DNA of 64,000 nt from Bacillus sp. OV322 (GCF_900112495.1 NZ_FOMA01000001.1:825225-889224), one strand, 5' to 3'. Positions 1-10,352 are shown, numbered from the stretch's first letter. Program-made: numbers and translations. Notes: generated from the letters alone by a model not told the origin.

Positions 1-122
1 AAAAGCCAGCTTCGCCTAAAGAGAAAAACGTCCTTGAAGAATTAAAAGGACTAAACCTTCTTGAAATGACGCCGCTTGAAGCTTTAAATGAGATGTACAG
101 GCTCCAAAAGAAATTAAAATAA
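1..122 (+). CDS. mutS: DNA mismatch repair protein MutS, C-terminal end (partial)
   Basis: Only the last 39 codons are in the window, ending at a TAA at 120-122. The tail reads [20 protein letters not shown], the usual MutS C-terminus (MTPLEAL followed by LQKK). The gene sits 27 bp upstream of mutL, as in the mutSL operon of Bacillus. MutS recognises mismatches and recruits MutL. The catalytic part lies outside the window, so nothing more can be said. Confidence 0.9.
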   Translation, partial: KPASPKEKNVLEELKGLNLLEMTPLEALNEMYRLQKKLK

Positions 123-149
123 CCGGAATATGAAAGCGAGGCGATGGTT

Positions 150-2102
150 ATGGGCAAAATATTGCAGCTTGACGAAGCATTATCAAATAAAATAGCGGCT
201 GGAGAAGTTGTAGAGCGTCCTGCATCTGTAGTAAAAGAGCTAGCAGAGAATGCAATTGATGCCAATAGCTCCATCGTGGAAATAGAATTAGAAGAGGCAG
301 GACTGGCTAAAATCAGGATCATTGATAATGGTGACGGAATCCTGCCTGATGATGTAGAAAAGGCGTTCAGGCGCCATGCAACAAGCAAAATAAAGGATGA
401 AAATGATTTATTCAGGATACGGACACTTGGATTCAGGGGAGAAGCACTGCCGAGCATTGCCTCTGTTTCTCATTTTGAATTGAAAAGCAGCACAGGAGAA
501 GGTCCGGGAACACGAATTTTCCTAGAGGGCGGTTCTGTCAGGGAGCTAGAAGCTTCTTCAAGCAGAAAAGGAACAGATATCACTGTATCAAGCTTATTTT
601 ACAATACACCTGCACGCTTAAAATATATGAAGACCATTCATACTGAACTAGGCAATATTACCGATGTTGTGAACAGGCTGGCATTGTCCCACCCGGAGGT
701 ATCTTTCAAGCTGACACACAACGAAAAAAAACTCCTGCATACAACAGGTAATGGAGATGTCCGCCAGGTGCTCGCCAGTATCTACGGCATGAATATCGCA
801 AAGAAAATGATACCTGTTGAAGGAAGCTCTCTGGATTTCAAAATTTCAGGCTATGTGGCCCTTCCGGAAATCACCAGGGCTTCAAGAAACTATATATCTA
901 CGATGATCAACGGCAGATTCATTAAAAACTATGCATTGGCCAAGTCCATATTGAATGGCTATCATACCCTTTTGCCAATAGGACGATTTCCCATTGTATT
1001 ATTATCAATAGAAATGGACCCCATTCTTGTTGATGTGAATGTGCACCCCTCAAAAATGGAGGTGCGGCTGAGCAAGGAAGCTGAACTGGATCAGCTGGTT
1101 TCCGATATGATTAAGGGTGCATTTAAAAAGATATCTTTAATTCCAAGCGGCTTTGTTCCTCCTAAAAAGGAAAAACCAATTTCAGAACAAACTTCCCTGG
1201 ATTTGGAGCATGCCGTCCAGCAGGGAAAACAAGTGCTCCAGGAGGCAAAAAAACAGTCTGAGCTTTTAAAGGAAACGCTTGTGAAAGAACAACCAAGCGA
1301 GCAGCCTTTTTCCGGCTTTACAGGCAATGAGGAAATAAATGAACAAATTCATCGCGGCGGAAATTCCAGCGGATTCGCCGGAGAATTGTCTTCCTTAGGC
1401 GAAAACCAAACCCGGGTTATTGAGGCTGAAAAACCGGATGAGCAGATTTTCCAAACAGCCGAGGCATTTATGACGACGGCCATGGAGCAGGAAGAATATG
1501 TATACAAAGAAACAGCAGAACGGGTGCCTCCTATGTATCCCATTGGCCAGATGCATGGCACATATATCTTTGCACAAAATGAAAAAGGCCTCTACATCAT
1601 TGACCAGCATGCTGCCCAGGAGAGAATCAAATATGAATATTTCTCCGAAAAGGTGGGCACGGTTGAAAAAGAGCTGCAAGAGATGCTTATTCCAATTACT
1701 CTTGAATACTCAACAGATGAGTGCATCCGAATCAATGAGAATAAGGAAGAACTGGAAAAAGTAGGGGTCTTTTTGGAGGAGTTCGGCTACAACTCTTACA
1801 TCGTCCGTGCACACCCTCAGTGGTTTCCAAAGGGAAATGAAAAAGGAATCATGGAGGAAATGATCGAACAGCTGCTTTCCATGAAGAAAGTGGATGTTAA
1901 AAAGCTAAGGGAAGCAGCAGCCATTCTTATGAGCTGCAAAGGCTCCATAAAAGCTAACCGCCATTTGCGCAATGATGAAATACAAGCCCTGCTTGATCAG
2001 CTGCGAAAGACGGCAGATCCTTTCACATGCCCGCATGGAAGGCCGATTATTATTCAATACTCGATTTATGATATGGAAAAAATGTTTAAAAGGGTTATGT
2101 GA
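150..2102 (+). CDS. mutL: DNA mismatch repair endonuclease MutL
   Basis: MutL is the matchmaker and nicking endonuclease of methyl-independent mismatch repair. The N-terminal GHKL ATPase shows ENAIDA, DNGDGI and [10 protein letters not shown] in order. The C-terminal dimerisation domain carries the metal-binding [14 protein letters not shown] motif (DQHAx2Ex4E), SCKGSIKAN and CPHGRP, so this is the endonuclease-active type. A hydrophilic linker lies at about residues 335-450. An in-frame ATG at 144 is only 2 bp from the GAGG at 138-141. The ATG at 150 has 8-bp spacing and gives the usual MGKI start, so it is preferred (650 aa, normal length). One small oddity: ELAENAIDA where most homologues have ELVENAIDA. 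Confidence 0.97.
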   Translation: MGKILQLDEALSNKIAAGEVVERPASVVKELAENAIDANSSIVEIELEEAGLAKIRIIDNGDGILPDDVEKAFRRHATSKIKDENDLFRIRTLGFRGEALPSIASVSHFELKSSTGEGPGTRIFLEGGSVRELEASSSRKGTDITVSSLFYNTPARLKYMKTIHTELGNITDVVNRLALSHPEVSFKLTHNEKKLLHTTGNGDVRQVLASIYGMNIAKKMIPVEGSSLDFKISGYVALPEITRASRNYISTMINGRFIKNYALAKSILNGYHTLLPIGRFPIVLLSIEMDPILVDVNVHPSKMEVRLSKEAELDQLVSDMIKGAFKKISLIPSGFVPPKKEKPISEQTSLDLEHAVQQGKQVLQEAKKQSELLKETLVKEQPSEQPFSGFTGNEEINEQIHRGGNSSGFAGELSSLGENQTRVIEAEKPDEQIFQTAEAFMTTAMEQEEYVYKETAERVPPMYPIGQMHGTYIFAQNEKGLYIIDQHAAQERIKYEYFSEKVGTVEKELQEMLIPITLEYSTDECIRINENKEELEKVGVFLEEFGYNSYIVRAHPQWFPKGNEKGIMEEMIEQLLSMKKVDVKKLREAAAILMSCKGSIKANRHLRNDEIQALLDQLRKTADPFTCPHGRPIIIQYSIYDMEKMFKRVM

Positions 2103-2125
2103 AAAAAATCAGAAAAAAAACAAAG

Positions 2126-2157
2126 AAGGCAAGCCTGGCATAAACCAGGCTTGCCTT
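2126..2157. terminator. Bidirectional intrinsic terminator between mutL and the S1-domain gene
   Basis: A 13-bp perfect stem (AAGGCAAGCCTGG and its complement) with a 6-nt loop separates the convergent genes. The T-rich side (CTTTGTTTTTTTT) is on the minus strand. It therefore terminates the S1-domain gene best, and mutL more weakly. Confidence 0.75.
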
Positions 2158-2200
2158 TATCTATAGGTGATGCTATAGGATTTGCTGGAAAGAGCAGCAG

Positions 2201-2635
2201 TTATCCGCGTCTTCCGCCTCGTCCGCCACGTTTTGTCTCAGTGTTGCGTTTGAGGGAGGATAGATTTTCTTCACTGGTTTTTAAAAAACGGGCCATTTTA
2301 TCTTCGAAATTTTCTTTTGGCTTGAAATTTCCTTTTGAACGGCTATCAGGTCTTGCCTGGCGAGGCGGACGCTGTGAATAAGACGGTTTTTGCCCTTCAG
2401 GCCTGTCAATTGCCTTTTTGATGGATAGTGCAATTTTGCCTTCTTTTTCACTAATAACTTTTACTTCAATCAGGTCGCCCACTTTTAAGTGATCATTTAC
2501 ATCTTTAACATAGCTGTCTGCTACCTCGCTGATATGAACAAGACCGGTCGATCCTCCCGGAAGTTCAATAAATGCTCCAAAATTAGTGATTCCTGTAACT
2601 TTTCCTTGTACCTTGCTGCCTACTTCTACTGACAT
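2201..2635 (-). CDS. S1 domain RNA-binding protein, YabR-like
   Basis: The first 75 residues form one S1 OB-fold (EVGSKVQGKVTGITNFGAF, then GLVHISEVADSYVKDVND, VGDLIEVKV, KIALSIKKA). The tail is basic and disordered and ends in RGGRGGRRG. The family (YabR / general stress protein 13) binds RNA, probably on ribosomes. The ATG at 2635 is chosen because the S1 fold begins there. A GAGGGGG lies 12 bp upstream, and a GTG at 2671 would add 12 residues without homology. B. subtilis yabR sits in the divIC region, so this mutL-proximal location differs. Function beyond RNA binding is not visible. Confidence 0.85.
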   Translation of the reverse strand: MSVEVGSKVQGKVTGITNFGAFIELPGGSTGLVHISEVADSYVKDVNDHLKVGDLIEVKVISEKEGKIALSIKKAIDRPEGQKPSYSQRPPRQARPDSRSKGNFKPKENFEDKMARFLKTSEENLSSLKRNTETKRGGRGGRRG

Positions 2636-2671
2636 ATAAATAATGTTCCCCCTCAATGATTTTAAAAACAC

Positions 2672-3068
2672 TTAATTATAACAAACTATGTTAAAAAGAA
2701 TCAACTATTGAAGGTTTTGTTCCATTTTTTCTAAGAAAAAAATCAAAATCCGCACTTAGTCTACTAATTAACAGCACTTAAACCAGTGATGCTGATTATT
2801 AAAGCAGCATTAGCTGTTTAGCACAAGTTACCAGCAGTTTTGAATTGCCGCTTAAGAAACCTGAAGCGGACATGCCAATGAGGTATAGTTTCATTATCAT
2901 ACTTTTCAAAAATGGAAATCTAAAGGAAAGCGGCCATGACAAAGTAGAAGAAGACGGTTCGACTATGCGATTCAGCATGGGAATCGAATTGATGGGTTAT
3001 ACCGAAAGAAGTCAATCATCTGGTATTAAAACGTTATAAACCAAAAGAGTGAGCAACGTTAATTCCAT
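2672..3068. other. Intergenic stretch without a supported gene
   Basis: AT-rich DNA. A 64-codon open frame (2845-3039, plus) has no ribosome binding site and no recognisable family, so it is not called. It may be a decayed gene fragment. Confidence 0.4.
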
Positions 3069-4484
3069 TTATTTTGATCTTGGAACTATTTCAAAAATAG
3101 TTCCTTTATTTAAATCAGTTACTTTCATAGATCCATAAACTCCTAAATATAATCTCGTTTGATCCAAGTTCGTTCCCAAACTAACATAATACGCTGATTG
3201 AGAACCAAAATCATAATCAATATCCATTACACTAAAATCATTTAATTTACAATCCGCCCTTACTCTGCTATAAGCTAAAACACCTCTCGCCGGGGCTTGA
3301 GTTACTTCATGCCTGGCAAGGTCGGTAAACACAATGCCTCCCGTTAAAGCGGGGATTTCATTCCCCATATAAGGCTGCACTCCTGTAAGTGCAGTGCCGC
3401 CAAACTTTTCGGGACGGGTATCTTGATGAAAATAACTAATTAATGGCTGAATACCCCTTACTGAAGTTTTTGCAGCTTCATCGAAATAAGCAATGGTTTT
3501 CTCATTCACACTGGGATTTGCAGGGCAGGGATTTATCACCGAAGTAGGAAAGGCGCCTTCCCATCCCCGCCAGCCAAAGTTAATTAATCCTTCTTTGTCA
3601 GGTAAAGATTTAGAAGCTTGAATAAGCTGAGTAACCGGCAGCTTTTTATAATCAACGAATGAAAAAATCGATTCTGCGGAGTCCTGGCCGACATTTCCTG
3701 CATATTTGATATACTGATTATAAAACCTTTGAAATGAAATGCCTGGTATATTTCGAACGCCTTTGGCGATTAAGGTGAGCGTTTCCAGTATAGCTGCCGG
3801 AAGTTCGGTAAAGCGCGTGACTGCTGGAGGGTTATTGATAAATATATTCTTAAATACATCAATTTCGATTATTTTACCGGCAATTTCATTATCATTCTGG
3901 CTTAAATTAAATGGATCAAAGCCTGATCCGCCATCTCCGGTTGTTAATACAAGTTGTCCGGTTTCAGGTGAAAAGTTTAAGCTATTGACACCATTATGAT
4001 TTAAAAAGGGTCTTCTTAAGTTAAGTAATGTTCGCCGTTTCTGAGGGGAGCCGTTTGACGGCAGAATCCATTCTTCAACCGTATCGATATGATCATACCG
4101 GGTTTCTCTGTTTATCCACTCTAGGTTTAAAGTTCCGGAATCACACGGGTTAGGCTTAAAGCGTTCAGAAAGTGCTCCTGGACCCTGTGTTCCAGCAAGG
4201 GAATAATGCAGATAAAACAGACCGTTATAATAAAATTGGGGATGAAATGCGAGCCCGAGCAGCCCCCGCTCATCATATCCGCCAGACGCACCTAGTTTTA
4301 TGATACGCGGACGAATATCTAAAAAATTCTTTACTGCACCGTTGGCTATGCAAAAAATCTCTCCTGCCTGAGTTGCAATAAATAATGTTTCAACTGAGTC
4401 ACCTGGAAGTATAGTCGTTTTCAAAACAGTGGGTAAATTTATCTTACTTACAAGGGGCCGTAAACTAACCTTAGTTTTTTGCAA
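3069..4484 (-). CDS. PQQ-dependent sugar dehydrogenase-like beta-propeller protein
   Basis: The protein resembles the glucose/sorbosone dehydrogenase family. Visible family features are TLFIATQAGEIFCI, DERGLLGLAFHPQF, FYLHYS, HNGVNSLNFSPETGQL followed by TTGDGGSG, and INFGWRGWEGAFPT. It has 471 residues from a TTG at 4482-4484, with AAGGAG about 12 bp upstream. There is no signal peptide, so export is not evident, which is unusual for a quinoprotein. The bound cofactor and substrate cannot be deduced. It stands alone between unrelated genes and looks accessory. A non-enzymatic propeller is the alternative. Confidence 0.7.
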   Translation of the reverse strand: MQKTKVSLRPLVSKINLPTVLKTTILPGDSVETLFIATQAGEIFCIANGAVKNFLDIRPRIIKLGASGGYDERGLLGLAFHPQFYYNGLFYLHYSLAGTQGPGALSERFKPNPCDSGTLNLEWINRETRYDHIDTVEEWILPSNGSPQKRRTLLNLRRPFLNHNGVNSLNFSPETGQLVLTTGDGGSGFDPFNLSQNDNEIAGKIIEIDVFKNIFINNPPAVTRFTELPAAILETLTLIAKGVRNIPGISFQRFYNQYIKYAGNVGQDSAESIFSFVDYKKLPVTQLIQASKSLPDKEGLINFGWRGWEGAFPTSVINPCPANPSVNEKTIAYFDEAAKTSVRGIQPLISYFHQDTRPEKFGGTALTGVQPYMGNEIPALTGGIVFTDLARHEVTQAPARGVLAYSRVRADCKLNDFSVMDIDYDFGSQSAYYVSLGTNLDQTRLYLGVYGSMKVTDLNKGTIFEIVPRSK

Positions 4485-4702
4485 CTAAATCTACACTCCT
4501 TTTTACTTAAAAGAATATGATTAGAACTATTTCATTCGGTACAAGATCTAGTGCGGGGAGAATGATACCCAAACAACGGACTTATAGAGATGAAGAGATT
4601 GTCTATCGGTGATTTTTTTTGAATAAATAGAGCAATACTTAAAAACATTGCACAAAAAAACGGAGGGCATGATCGGAGGCATGGTATCGGTTATGACAAG
4701 AA

Positions 4703-5291
4703 TCATTTCCTACGTTTATTAGCCGGCAGGTATATCATCAATCGGTTTAGTATGAACAGGCCTAACTCTGCCCACACCCAGCAATATAAAAAACAAGAAA
4801 CCAATATTACTAGGATTGCTTCGCAGTTGAGTATTGTAATAGCAGGACCAAGTACAGGGAACTTAAATAAGCAAATAAGAATCAATATACCGCATAGTAA
4901 CGATACTGCAGAAAAAGACACTCTAAGAAATCTTTGTTTAAACACTTTGAATGTTAATCCAAGTGTAACTCCCAGCAGTCCAGTAGTGAAAGGAAAGACT
5001 AATAGTTTACCAGGCTGCATAAGCAGCAGTAACAATATAGCCAAAAAAATATGAGAGAAAACCATGTTTTATTGAAATTACAATTGAAATGAAAATGGGT
5101 AATGTAGCAAATGGACTTATGCCATAACCTATCCCCGGAAAAAAACCGCCAGCAGATTGAAATATTGCTGCAAAACAGCTGAAAACAGATGCGTTGATGA
5201 GTTTCCAGATGGGAGATGAATTATTTTGGACAAAAGAAAAGCCGTCCATATCCTGTTGCGCCCTGAACCAGTAACGTACAGTCCAAAACAT
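4703..5291 (-). pseudogene. Multi-pass membrane protein split by a frameshift
   Basis: Two overlapping minus-strand frames describe one protein. The N-terminal part starts at the ATG at 5291 (GAGGTG, 6 bp upstream) and ends near 5007. The C-terminal part runs from about 5065 to 4703. They join smoothly if one base is removed from the A7 run at 5043-5049, giving KHGFLSYFLAILLLLLMQPG and a protein of about 195 residues with four or five membrane segments. No family is recognised. Either a real slippage mutation or a homopolymer sequencing error is possible. Confidence 0.55.
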
Positions 5292-5483
5292 TTCACTCAC
5301 CTCTTCAACTTACTCTTTATCTATCCTTACTTATATACGCCATTGAATCCTTATTATGCAATAAAATGGCATAGCAGAACCACTCGATTGATTGCAGAAT
5401 AGGACATCTGCAAATAGAAAACATGGCTGCCTATTTCCTAAATTGTATTTTTACGTAAATTATAATGAAAGAAAGGTGATTGT

Positions 5484-6158
5484 ATGGGAGAAAAGAATGA
5501 TGTTAATTTATATTCCTCAGATCCTTCACAGTGCTGCTTTGAACCCTTAATATGCCCTAGCCCCATTACTTCATTTAATCCTGTTCCGCAATATCCCAAA
5601 TTGATAAAACAGCATTTATTAGCCAGTTTTCCAGTGTTATAGGAGGGGTTACTATTAAAAGTAATGTTTATGTAGCCCCGAATGTAAGTATACGCGCTGA
5701 TGAGGGAACCCCATTTTATATAGGTTCAAATACCAATCTCCAGGATGGAGTAATTTTACATGGGTTATTGAATAAAAAGATTACGTCTGGAGGGAAAAAG
5801 TACTCTATATTTATTGGCAATGAGGTGTCCATAGCTCACCGTGCTCTTGTACATGGTCCTTGTTATATTGGCGACAAAGTATTTGTTGGGTTTAACTGCA
5901 TCGTATATAATGCAATTGTGGAAAAGGGTTCATTTATTTCTTATAATGCAGTAGTAACAAACGGGGTCCGGATTCGGCCGAATCGATTCGTGCCTCCTGG
6001 GGCACACATCGACACTCAAGAAAAAGCGGATGCGCTGCCCAGGGTAACCAAAAGATAGCCGGGAACTTGCTATCGAGGTTCAACGGGTCAATCAGGAATT
6101 CCCCGCATCGTACCACCTGTTATTGGGTAATGATAGATGCTCCTGTGGAATAGGTTAG
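5484..6158 (+). pseudogene. Gamma carbonic anhydrase-like hexapeptide-repeat protein, two compensating frameshifts
   Basis: Left-handed beta-helix protein of the gamma carbonic anhydrase/CamH type, with the repeats VYVAPNVSIRADEGTPFYIG, NLQDGVILHG, VSIAHRALVHGPCYIG, VFVGFNCIVYNA and FISYNAVV. It opens with a Cys-rich leader (QCCFEPLICPSP) and closes with CSCGIG. The frame is lost after the AAA at 5598-5600, where one base is missing; KIDKTAFIS continues in the next frame. It returns near 6045-6047, where one extra A occurs; RELAIEVQRVNQEFP continues. The net length change is zero. Sequencing error in A-runs is as likely as true decay. Confidence 0.65.
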
Positions 6159-6571
6159 GACAAACATAATTAGGTGAAAATTGGACAAGTAATTTAGAAG
6201 TGTGAATGCATGTTATTTCTTTGAAGGATAAAAACAAAATTGCATCAGTTCAGAGAATAGTCCGGAATGTTTCCATGTGTTAAAATAAAAAGCAATAGAA
6301 AAGTGCCATGTGAAAGGCTCTTTTTTACTTTGAACATGATGAATAAGCATATAAACATCTCTAAGTCCCAGAAGGATATAGAAGCTGAATTTATTATTTA
6401 CGAACAAAAAGCCCATGTCGGAGTGTGTTTTCCCTTTAAATGGATTCTCCTATCCATCCCTTTACAGTTTGTGATTACGAAATTCAGTTTCAGGATCAAT
6501 ACACATGAACTGGCAAATCTATAAAAATGAAACTCTGCACATTGTTGAATTTAAATATAGGGAGTATTCAG
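6159..6571. other. Intergenic, no supported gene
   Basis: Open frames on both strands overlap here (about 6213-6416 minus and 6267-6524 plus). Neither has a ribosome binding site or a recognisable sequence. Nothing else is seen. Confidence 0.4.
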
Positions 6572-7225
6572 ATGGAGTATTTTAAATATCAAGTCAAATC
6601 ATTGAATATAGGAAAAGTCGAAACACTAACATATGGCGGCAGAACATTTGAATCAGCCATCAGAAAGAAATCTGTCCAAGAACCCATTTTCCTAAGTAAA
6701 ACAGGATTAAGCAGTGATGAACAAGCCTATAAAGATCATGGCGGAGAGGATAAAGCTTTATGTTTATATCCTTATGATCACTATTCCTATTGGAGTGAGG
6801 TTTTACATTTTAGTGATACAGCCTTATTTGGCGAAAATTTAACTGTAGAGGGATTAAAAGAGGATAATGCTCACATAGGAGATATTTTTGCTTTTGGTGA
6901 GGCTGTTATTCAGGTTTCCGAACCAAGAAATCCCTGTTATAAACTCGCAGCAAAGTATCAGGTCCCGGATATGGTTATCCGAATGAGAAATACTGGCTAT
7001 ACTGGATTTCTTTTAAGAGTATTGAAAGAAGGGCAGGTCACGCCAAACGATGATTTGGTACTCCTTGAACCACATCCAGAACAAGTATCTGTTGCATCAG
7101 TGAATGATGTGAAATTTTTTGACAGATTAAATAAAGATAAACTGGAAAAAGTAGTATCGGTTGATGCCTTATCTGAAAGTCTTCGTGCATCATTATTAAA
7201 ACAATTAAAATCAAAAGCTACTTGA
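6572..7225 (+). CDS. MOSC domain-containing protein
   Basis: 217 residues with the MOSC beta-barrel signature of the YiiM/YflK group: LTYGGRTFESAIRK, ALFGENLTVEGL, IGDIFAFGEAVIQVSEPRNP with the conserved Cys in PRNPCYKLA, and NTGYTGFLLRVL. MOSC proteins handle sulfur or molybdenum-linked ligands; YiiM-type proteins are tied to detoxification of N-hydroxylated compounds. The ATG at 6572 has GGGAG 7 bp upstream; an in-frame ATG at 6527 has none. It stands alone and ends in front of a non-coding stretch. Confidence 0.85.
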   Translation: MEYFKYQVKSLNIGKVETLTYGGRTFESAIRKKSVQEPIFLSKTGLSSDEQAYKDHGGEDKALCLYPYDHYSYWSEVLHFSDTALFGENLTVEGLKEDNAHIGDIFAFGEAVIQVSEPRNPCYKLAAKYQVPDMVIRMRNTGYTGFLLRVLKEGQVTPNDDLVLLEPHPEQVSVASVNDVKFFDRLNKDKLEKVVSVDALSESLRASLLKQLKSKAT

Positions 7226-7638
7226 TTATAGTGCAGACTGAGATTGGCTGAATGAATTCCCAGAAAAGATATAAGGAAAAGAAGCGGTACTGCGATAAGT
7301 AAACTCCCTTATCTGTAAATGCCTAAAAATTCTTAGGGCACGATTATTAAAATAGTCAGCGGATGTTATCTCTACGTAATTGGAGTAAACCCCCAGCAAG
7401 CACCAGTATTAATGCAGAATACTCTTTCTTTGGATATCCATTATGAACTTTCTTTTGAAAAATTTTTAAAGAAGCATAAAAAGAATTGAGAAAGCTGTTC
7501 ACATTTAGTGGACAGCTTTTTTACCTGTGTCTAAAGTAAAACATGGTATTAAGACGAGACAGGTTCCCCTGCAATTAAAATTAACTGTTTGATTTTACAC
7601 CAGGGATCATTCTAGTAAGATCGGTTTTCTGTATTGAG
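7226..7638. other. Intergenic with a short coding-like remnant and a terminator
   Basis: Frame 7337-7489 (plus) reads VSGCYLYVIGVNPQQAPVLM and further, without a start codon, which suggests a gene remnant. At 7491-7522 a stem AAGCTGTTCAC/GTGGACAGCTT with a T6 run is a good intrinsic terminator. No further feature is seen up to the DinB gene. Confidence 0.45.
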
Positions 7639-8121
7639 TCAAACAAGGTCTGTATCAGGAGGATTGTAACCTAAATGACGAGCCATCGATACTATTTGCC
7701 CCTTATGATGAAACTCATGCGTTTCGGTATGAGTTAGAAGCCAAAGAGGAGTGGTACTCCATGGTTCTTTCTGCCACTTTACCTGGTTAGCTATTTTATC
7801 GAAATAGCGGGAATTAAATTCCTCTAAAAACTTTTGTACTATTTCATCAACTAAATCAAATCTCTCTCTAACTTTCTTTACATTAGAATGTTCGATTTCA
7901 AATTCGGCAGCGAACTTAAAATCCGGCTGTTTAAGAGCAAATCTCCCAAGCCAGCTTAAATAGCAGTCGGAAACGTGAATATGGGTTCTGATAATAGACG
8001 AGTGCCCGAAGCCAGATACTGTTTCATGCAGCTTTTCCAACGGAATATCTTCTAAAAACATAAACAATACTTGTCTTGTAGAACTAATAAAAGCGTATTG
8101 TTCCTTTAAAACATTTAACAT
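7639..8121 (-). CDS. DinB family protein (YfiT-like metal-binding four-helix bundle)
   Basis: 160 residues with the DinB-fold metal ligands: a His in HIHVSDCYLSW (about 47-52) and the pair in HTETHEFHHKGQI (about 131-143). The fold is used by bacillithiol or mycothiol transferases and by uncharacterised detoxification enzymes. Bacillithiol S-transferase activity is plausible for a Bacillaceae protein but is not shown by the sequence. The ATG has GAGAGGATGGA upstream. It is monocistronic. Substrate unknown. Confidence 0.85.
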   Translation of the reverse strand: MLNVLKEQYAFISSTRQVLFMFLEDIPLEKLHETVSGFGHSSIIRTHIHVSDCYLSWLGRFALKQPDFKFAAEFEIEHSNVKKVRERFDLVDEIVQKFLEEFNSRYFDKIANQVKWQKEPWSTTPLWLLTHTETHEFHHKGQIVSMARHLGYNPPDTDLV

Positions 8122-8285
8122 TCAGATCCATCCTCTCTGTAACTTTGAAACTAATTACTGTATTACCTTTCTTTATAGATATATAAGATACCTTTTTCTT
8201 AATTAACAAATTATCTCTTAAGCTTTATAGCTGACGATTGTATATATTTTACAAAGTAGATAGAATTAGCTTGTTGATAACTGCT

Positions 8286-8633
8286 TTAATGTAAAGAGAA
8301 ATTTTCGACTACTGTAATATCAAACCTGCCATCATGTTTGATACCCTTAATTTCAACTAAAATGGTACCGCGAAAATCCTTAGTGAAATTCTCGAATATA
8401 TATTGTCTCTCCATTATTTTCAACTTTTTATTTTCGTGCATTAAGTAAAGTGGTGTTATGCCCGTAACATTCATGTTAAATAGACTAATTAGTTTCCTTG
8501 CTCCAGGTTTCAATATCTTAATGGAAGGAATTTTTCCCTTGTCTCTATCAAAGGTAACTGAAATGTTCTCCAAGATATGACTAGTATTATTGTCTATATA
8601 AATTAAAGGAAGAGTTTGCATACCGATAAACAT
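8286..8633 (-). CDS. Hypothetical protein, beta-rich, 115 aa
   Basis: No family is recognised. The sequence alternates short hydrophobic strands (LPLIYIDNNT, ISVTFDRD, GTILVEIKGIKHD, FDITVVENF), suggesting a small beta-sandwich. It has no signal peptide or membrane segment. It lies alone between the DinB and HEAT-repeat genes. The GCGGGTG upstream of the ATG is an acceptable ribosome binding site. Confidence 0.5.
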   Translation of the reverse strand: MFIGMQTLPLIYIDNNTSHILENISVTFDRDKGKIPSIKILKPGARKLISLFNMNVTGITPLYLMHENKKLKIMERQYIFENFTKDFRGTILVEIKGIKHDGRFDITVVENFSLH

Positions 8634-8837
8634 ATTTTCACCCGCTTGTAATTTTTATAAAAAATATCCAGACTATCATAAACTCAGTATCTACTTATGG
8701 GGGTCAGGAACTGCTCTTTATCTGTGGTATGACTGTGCGGATTTTGTTTAATCATAATGCAATGTTAATGCAATTGCTGAAAACAAATAAAAAAAGTAAT
8801 TTATGATGAAATATATGTGTAAGGAGTAGAGTTAATT

Positions 8838-9515
8838 TTGGAAGATTTAATCAAGCAGCTTAAAAATGAAAATAATAAAGACAAGTTATCTAACATTTTG
8901 GAAGTTATTGAAAGAAAAGGATTAGAAGACTGTGCACCTATTTTACCTTTTCTATCTGATAGACGATATCAAGTTAGACACAGTGCAATTAAAGCTTTAA
9001 GAAAGTGCAATGGTATAAAAATAGAAGAGGCGCTTATTCAAGTTCTGCTTCATCCAATAGATATGGATGATTTAATATATGCTAATGGAGTCCTTTCTGA
9101 AATTGGTACAGCTAATGCGATACCTTTTTTAATAAATTTATTGGATCATCATAAAGATGATGTAAAAGGCTCTGCATTATATGCCCTTAGTGAGATTGGA
9201 GGTAATGAATTGCTGCCCGTTTTTATAAAGGCACTTACAGAAGGTACTTTCGGCCTGAAATCATGTGCAACATCAGCAATTCATCGTCATGGTGATGAAA
9301 CAGCTGTCAATGCGGTAATAGCCAGAGTGAAAACCATTTTAAAAAGAAAAAGAAAACGTGGATCAGATGAATTAATTCTGGCAATAGATTTTTTAAATAA
9401 ATTTAGAGAGAACAATCCACAAATAAAAGAGTTATTTAATTGGATAAAAGTTAAAAGAAGAGATTACTTATTTAGAGAAGAAGAATTTTGGATGGAAGTA
9501 AATATCGATATATAA
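8838..9515 (+). CDS. HEAT-repeat protein
   Basis: 225 residues starting at a TTG with AAGGAGTAG about 8-10 bp upstream. About four HEAT or PBS-lyase-like repeats are visible: CAPILPFLSDRRYQVRHSAI, IEEALIQVLLHP, NAIPFLINLLDHHKDDVKGS, LLPVFIKALTE. The C-terminus is basic and helical. Such alpha-solenoids are protein-binding scaffolds. No catalytic site is seen and the partner is unknown. Confidence 0.7.
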   Translation: MEDLIKQLKNENNKDKLSNILEVIERKGLEDCAPILPFLSDRRYQVRHSAIKALRKCNGIKIEEALIQVLLHPIDMDDLIYANGVLSEIGTANAIPFLINLLDHHKDDVKGSALYALSEIGGNELLPVFIKALTEGTFGLKSCATSAIHRHGDETAVNAVIARVKTILKRKRKRGSDELILAIDFLNKFRENNPQIKELFNWIKVKRRDYLFREEEFWMEVNIDI

Positions 9516-9707
9516 GTTTATGAATTTTCTCGGCTAATGTATTTTAGGCAGGGGGCCTCTGACTTAGCTGGAATATCTTTGAAAGTCATATCTACTTCAC
9601 ACCTAATCTATTACGTTAAAGATTCGTAAGAAAAATAACTGATTATTTCTATTATATGGTAAAATATATTGTATTATCCAGTGTTTAGAAGGAAAGAAGG
9701 GTTCTAT

Positions 9708-9797
9708 TTGTCACTTTCGCTAATTTTTTTACTTGGGCTGTTAATGATTTTCCTGATTACAGCCTTTAAAAATAATCCGCTACTGGAAACTACTTGA
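9708..9797 (+). CDS. Small membrane protein, 29 aa
   Basis: A TTG with AAGGAAAGAAGGG upstream opens a frame reading LSLIFLLGLLMIFLITAF followed by NNPLLETT. It is essentially one membrane helix with a short polar tail. Its TGA overlaps the TTG start of the next gene (TTGA), which implies translational coupling. It is too short for family assignment, but the coupling and ribosome binding site support it. Confidence 0.45.
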   Translation: MSLSLIFLLGLLMIFLITAFKNNPLLETT

Positions 9798-10243
9798 CCA
9801 AAAATGCCATTCGCCTTTTGTACAAGAAAGCATGGTTTCAAGGATATTGGCGGAGCGGATTATTTTTATTTGCCGTAAATGCACTTCTTTTCAGTACCAC
9901 GGTTCTTCTGCTTTATATTCTTATCTTCATCCAAATTCCTTATCTCCACATTGCTGTGATGGGGTTTGCCGTTTATGCGAGCATATTAGCCTGGTTTTCT
10001 ATAGGTAAGTCATGGGATGGGACAAGGAGAAATCGATTAAAAATGGGGCTAATAGGCAGCAGCTTTTATGTCCTTGTTTCTGCACTGATTATTTATAAAG
10101 AGTGTCATTTAAAACCAGCATACCCAGGCGATGATACATTCATGGCAGCCATAGGTTTACTGGCTGCTCTGATTGTATCATCTGTCGCTTTTATCGTTTG
10201 CTTAGTTTTTACGGCATTTTCGGGAAGAAAAGGGAATGTCTGA
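9794..10243 (+). CDS. Four-helix membrane protein, hypothetical
   Basis: 149 residues, starting at a TTG overlapping the stop of a 29-aa membrane peptide. Four membrane segments are visible (around LFLFAVNALLFSTTVLLLYI, IAVMGFAVYASILAW, GSSFYVLVSALIIY and IGLLAALIVSSVAFIVCLVF). No family is recognised. It probably forms a two-gene unit with the upstream peptide. Confidence 0.55.
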   Translation: MTKNAIRLLYKKAWFQGYWRSGLFLFAVNALLFSTTVLLLYILIFIQIPYLHIAVMGFAVYASILAWFSIGKSWDGTRRNRLKMGLIGSSFYVLVSALIIYKECHLKPAYPGDDTFMAAIGLLAALIVSSVAFIVCLVFTAFSGRKGNV

Positions 10244-10352
10244 TTTTATACCCGCAGAGGTTAGGTTTTTGTAATAATATGAAGCTGATACTGTCTGAAG
10301 AATAGCGATAGAAAGCCTGGGATATACTAAGGGAAAAAAAAGGTTGTAGAAA

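Noticed and set aside
2845..3039. 64-codon plus-strand frame upstream of the sugar dehydrogenase-like gene
   Set aside because: No ribosome binding site, no recognisable family, overlaps AT-rich spacer.
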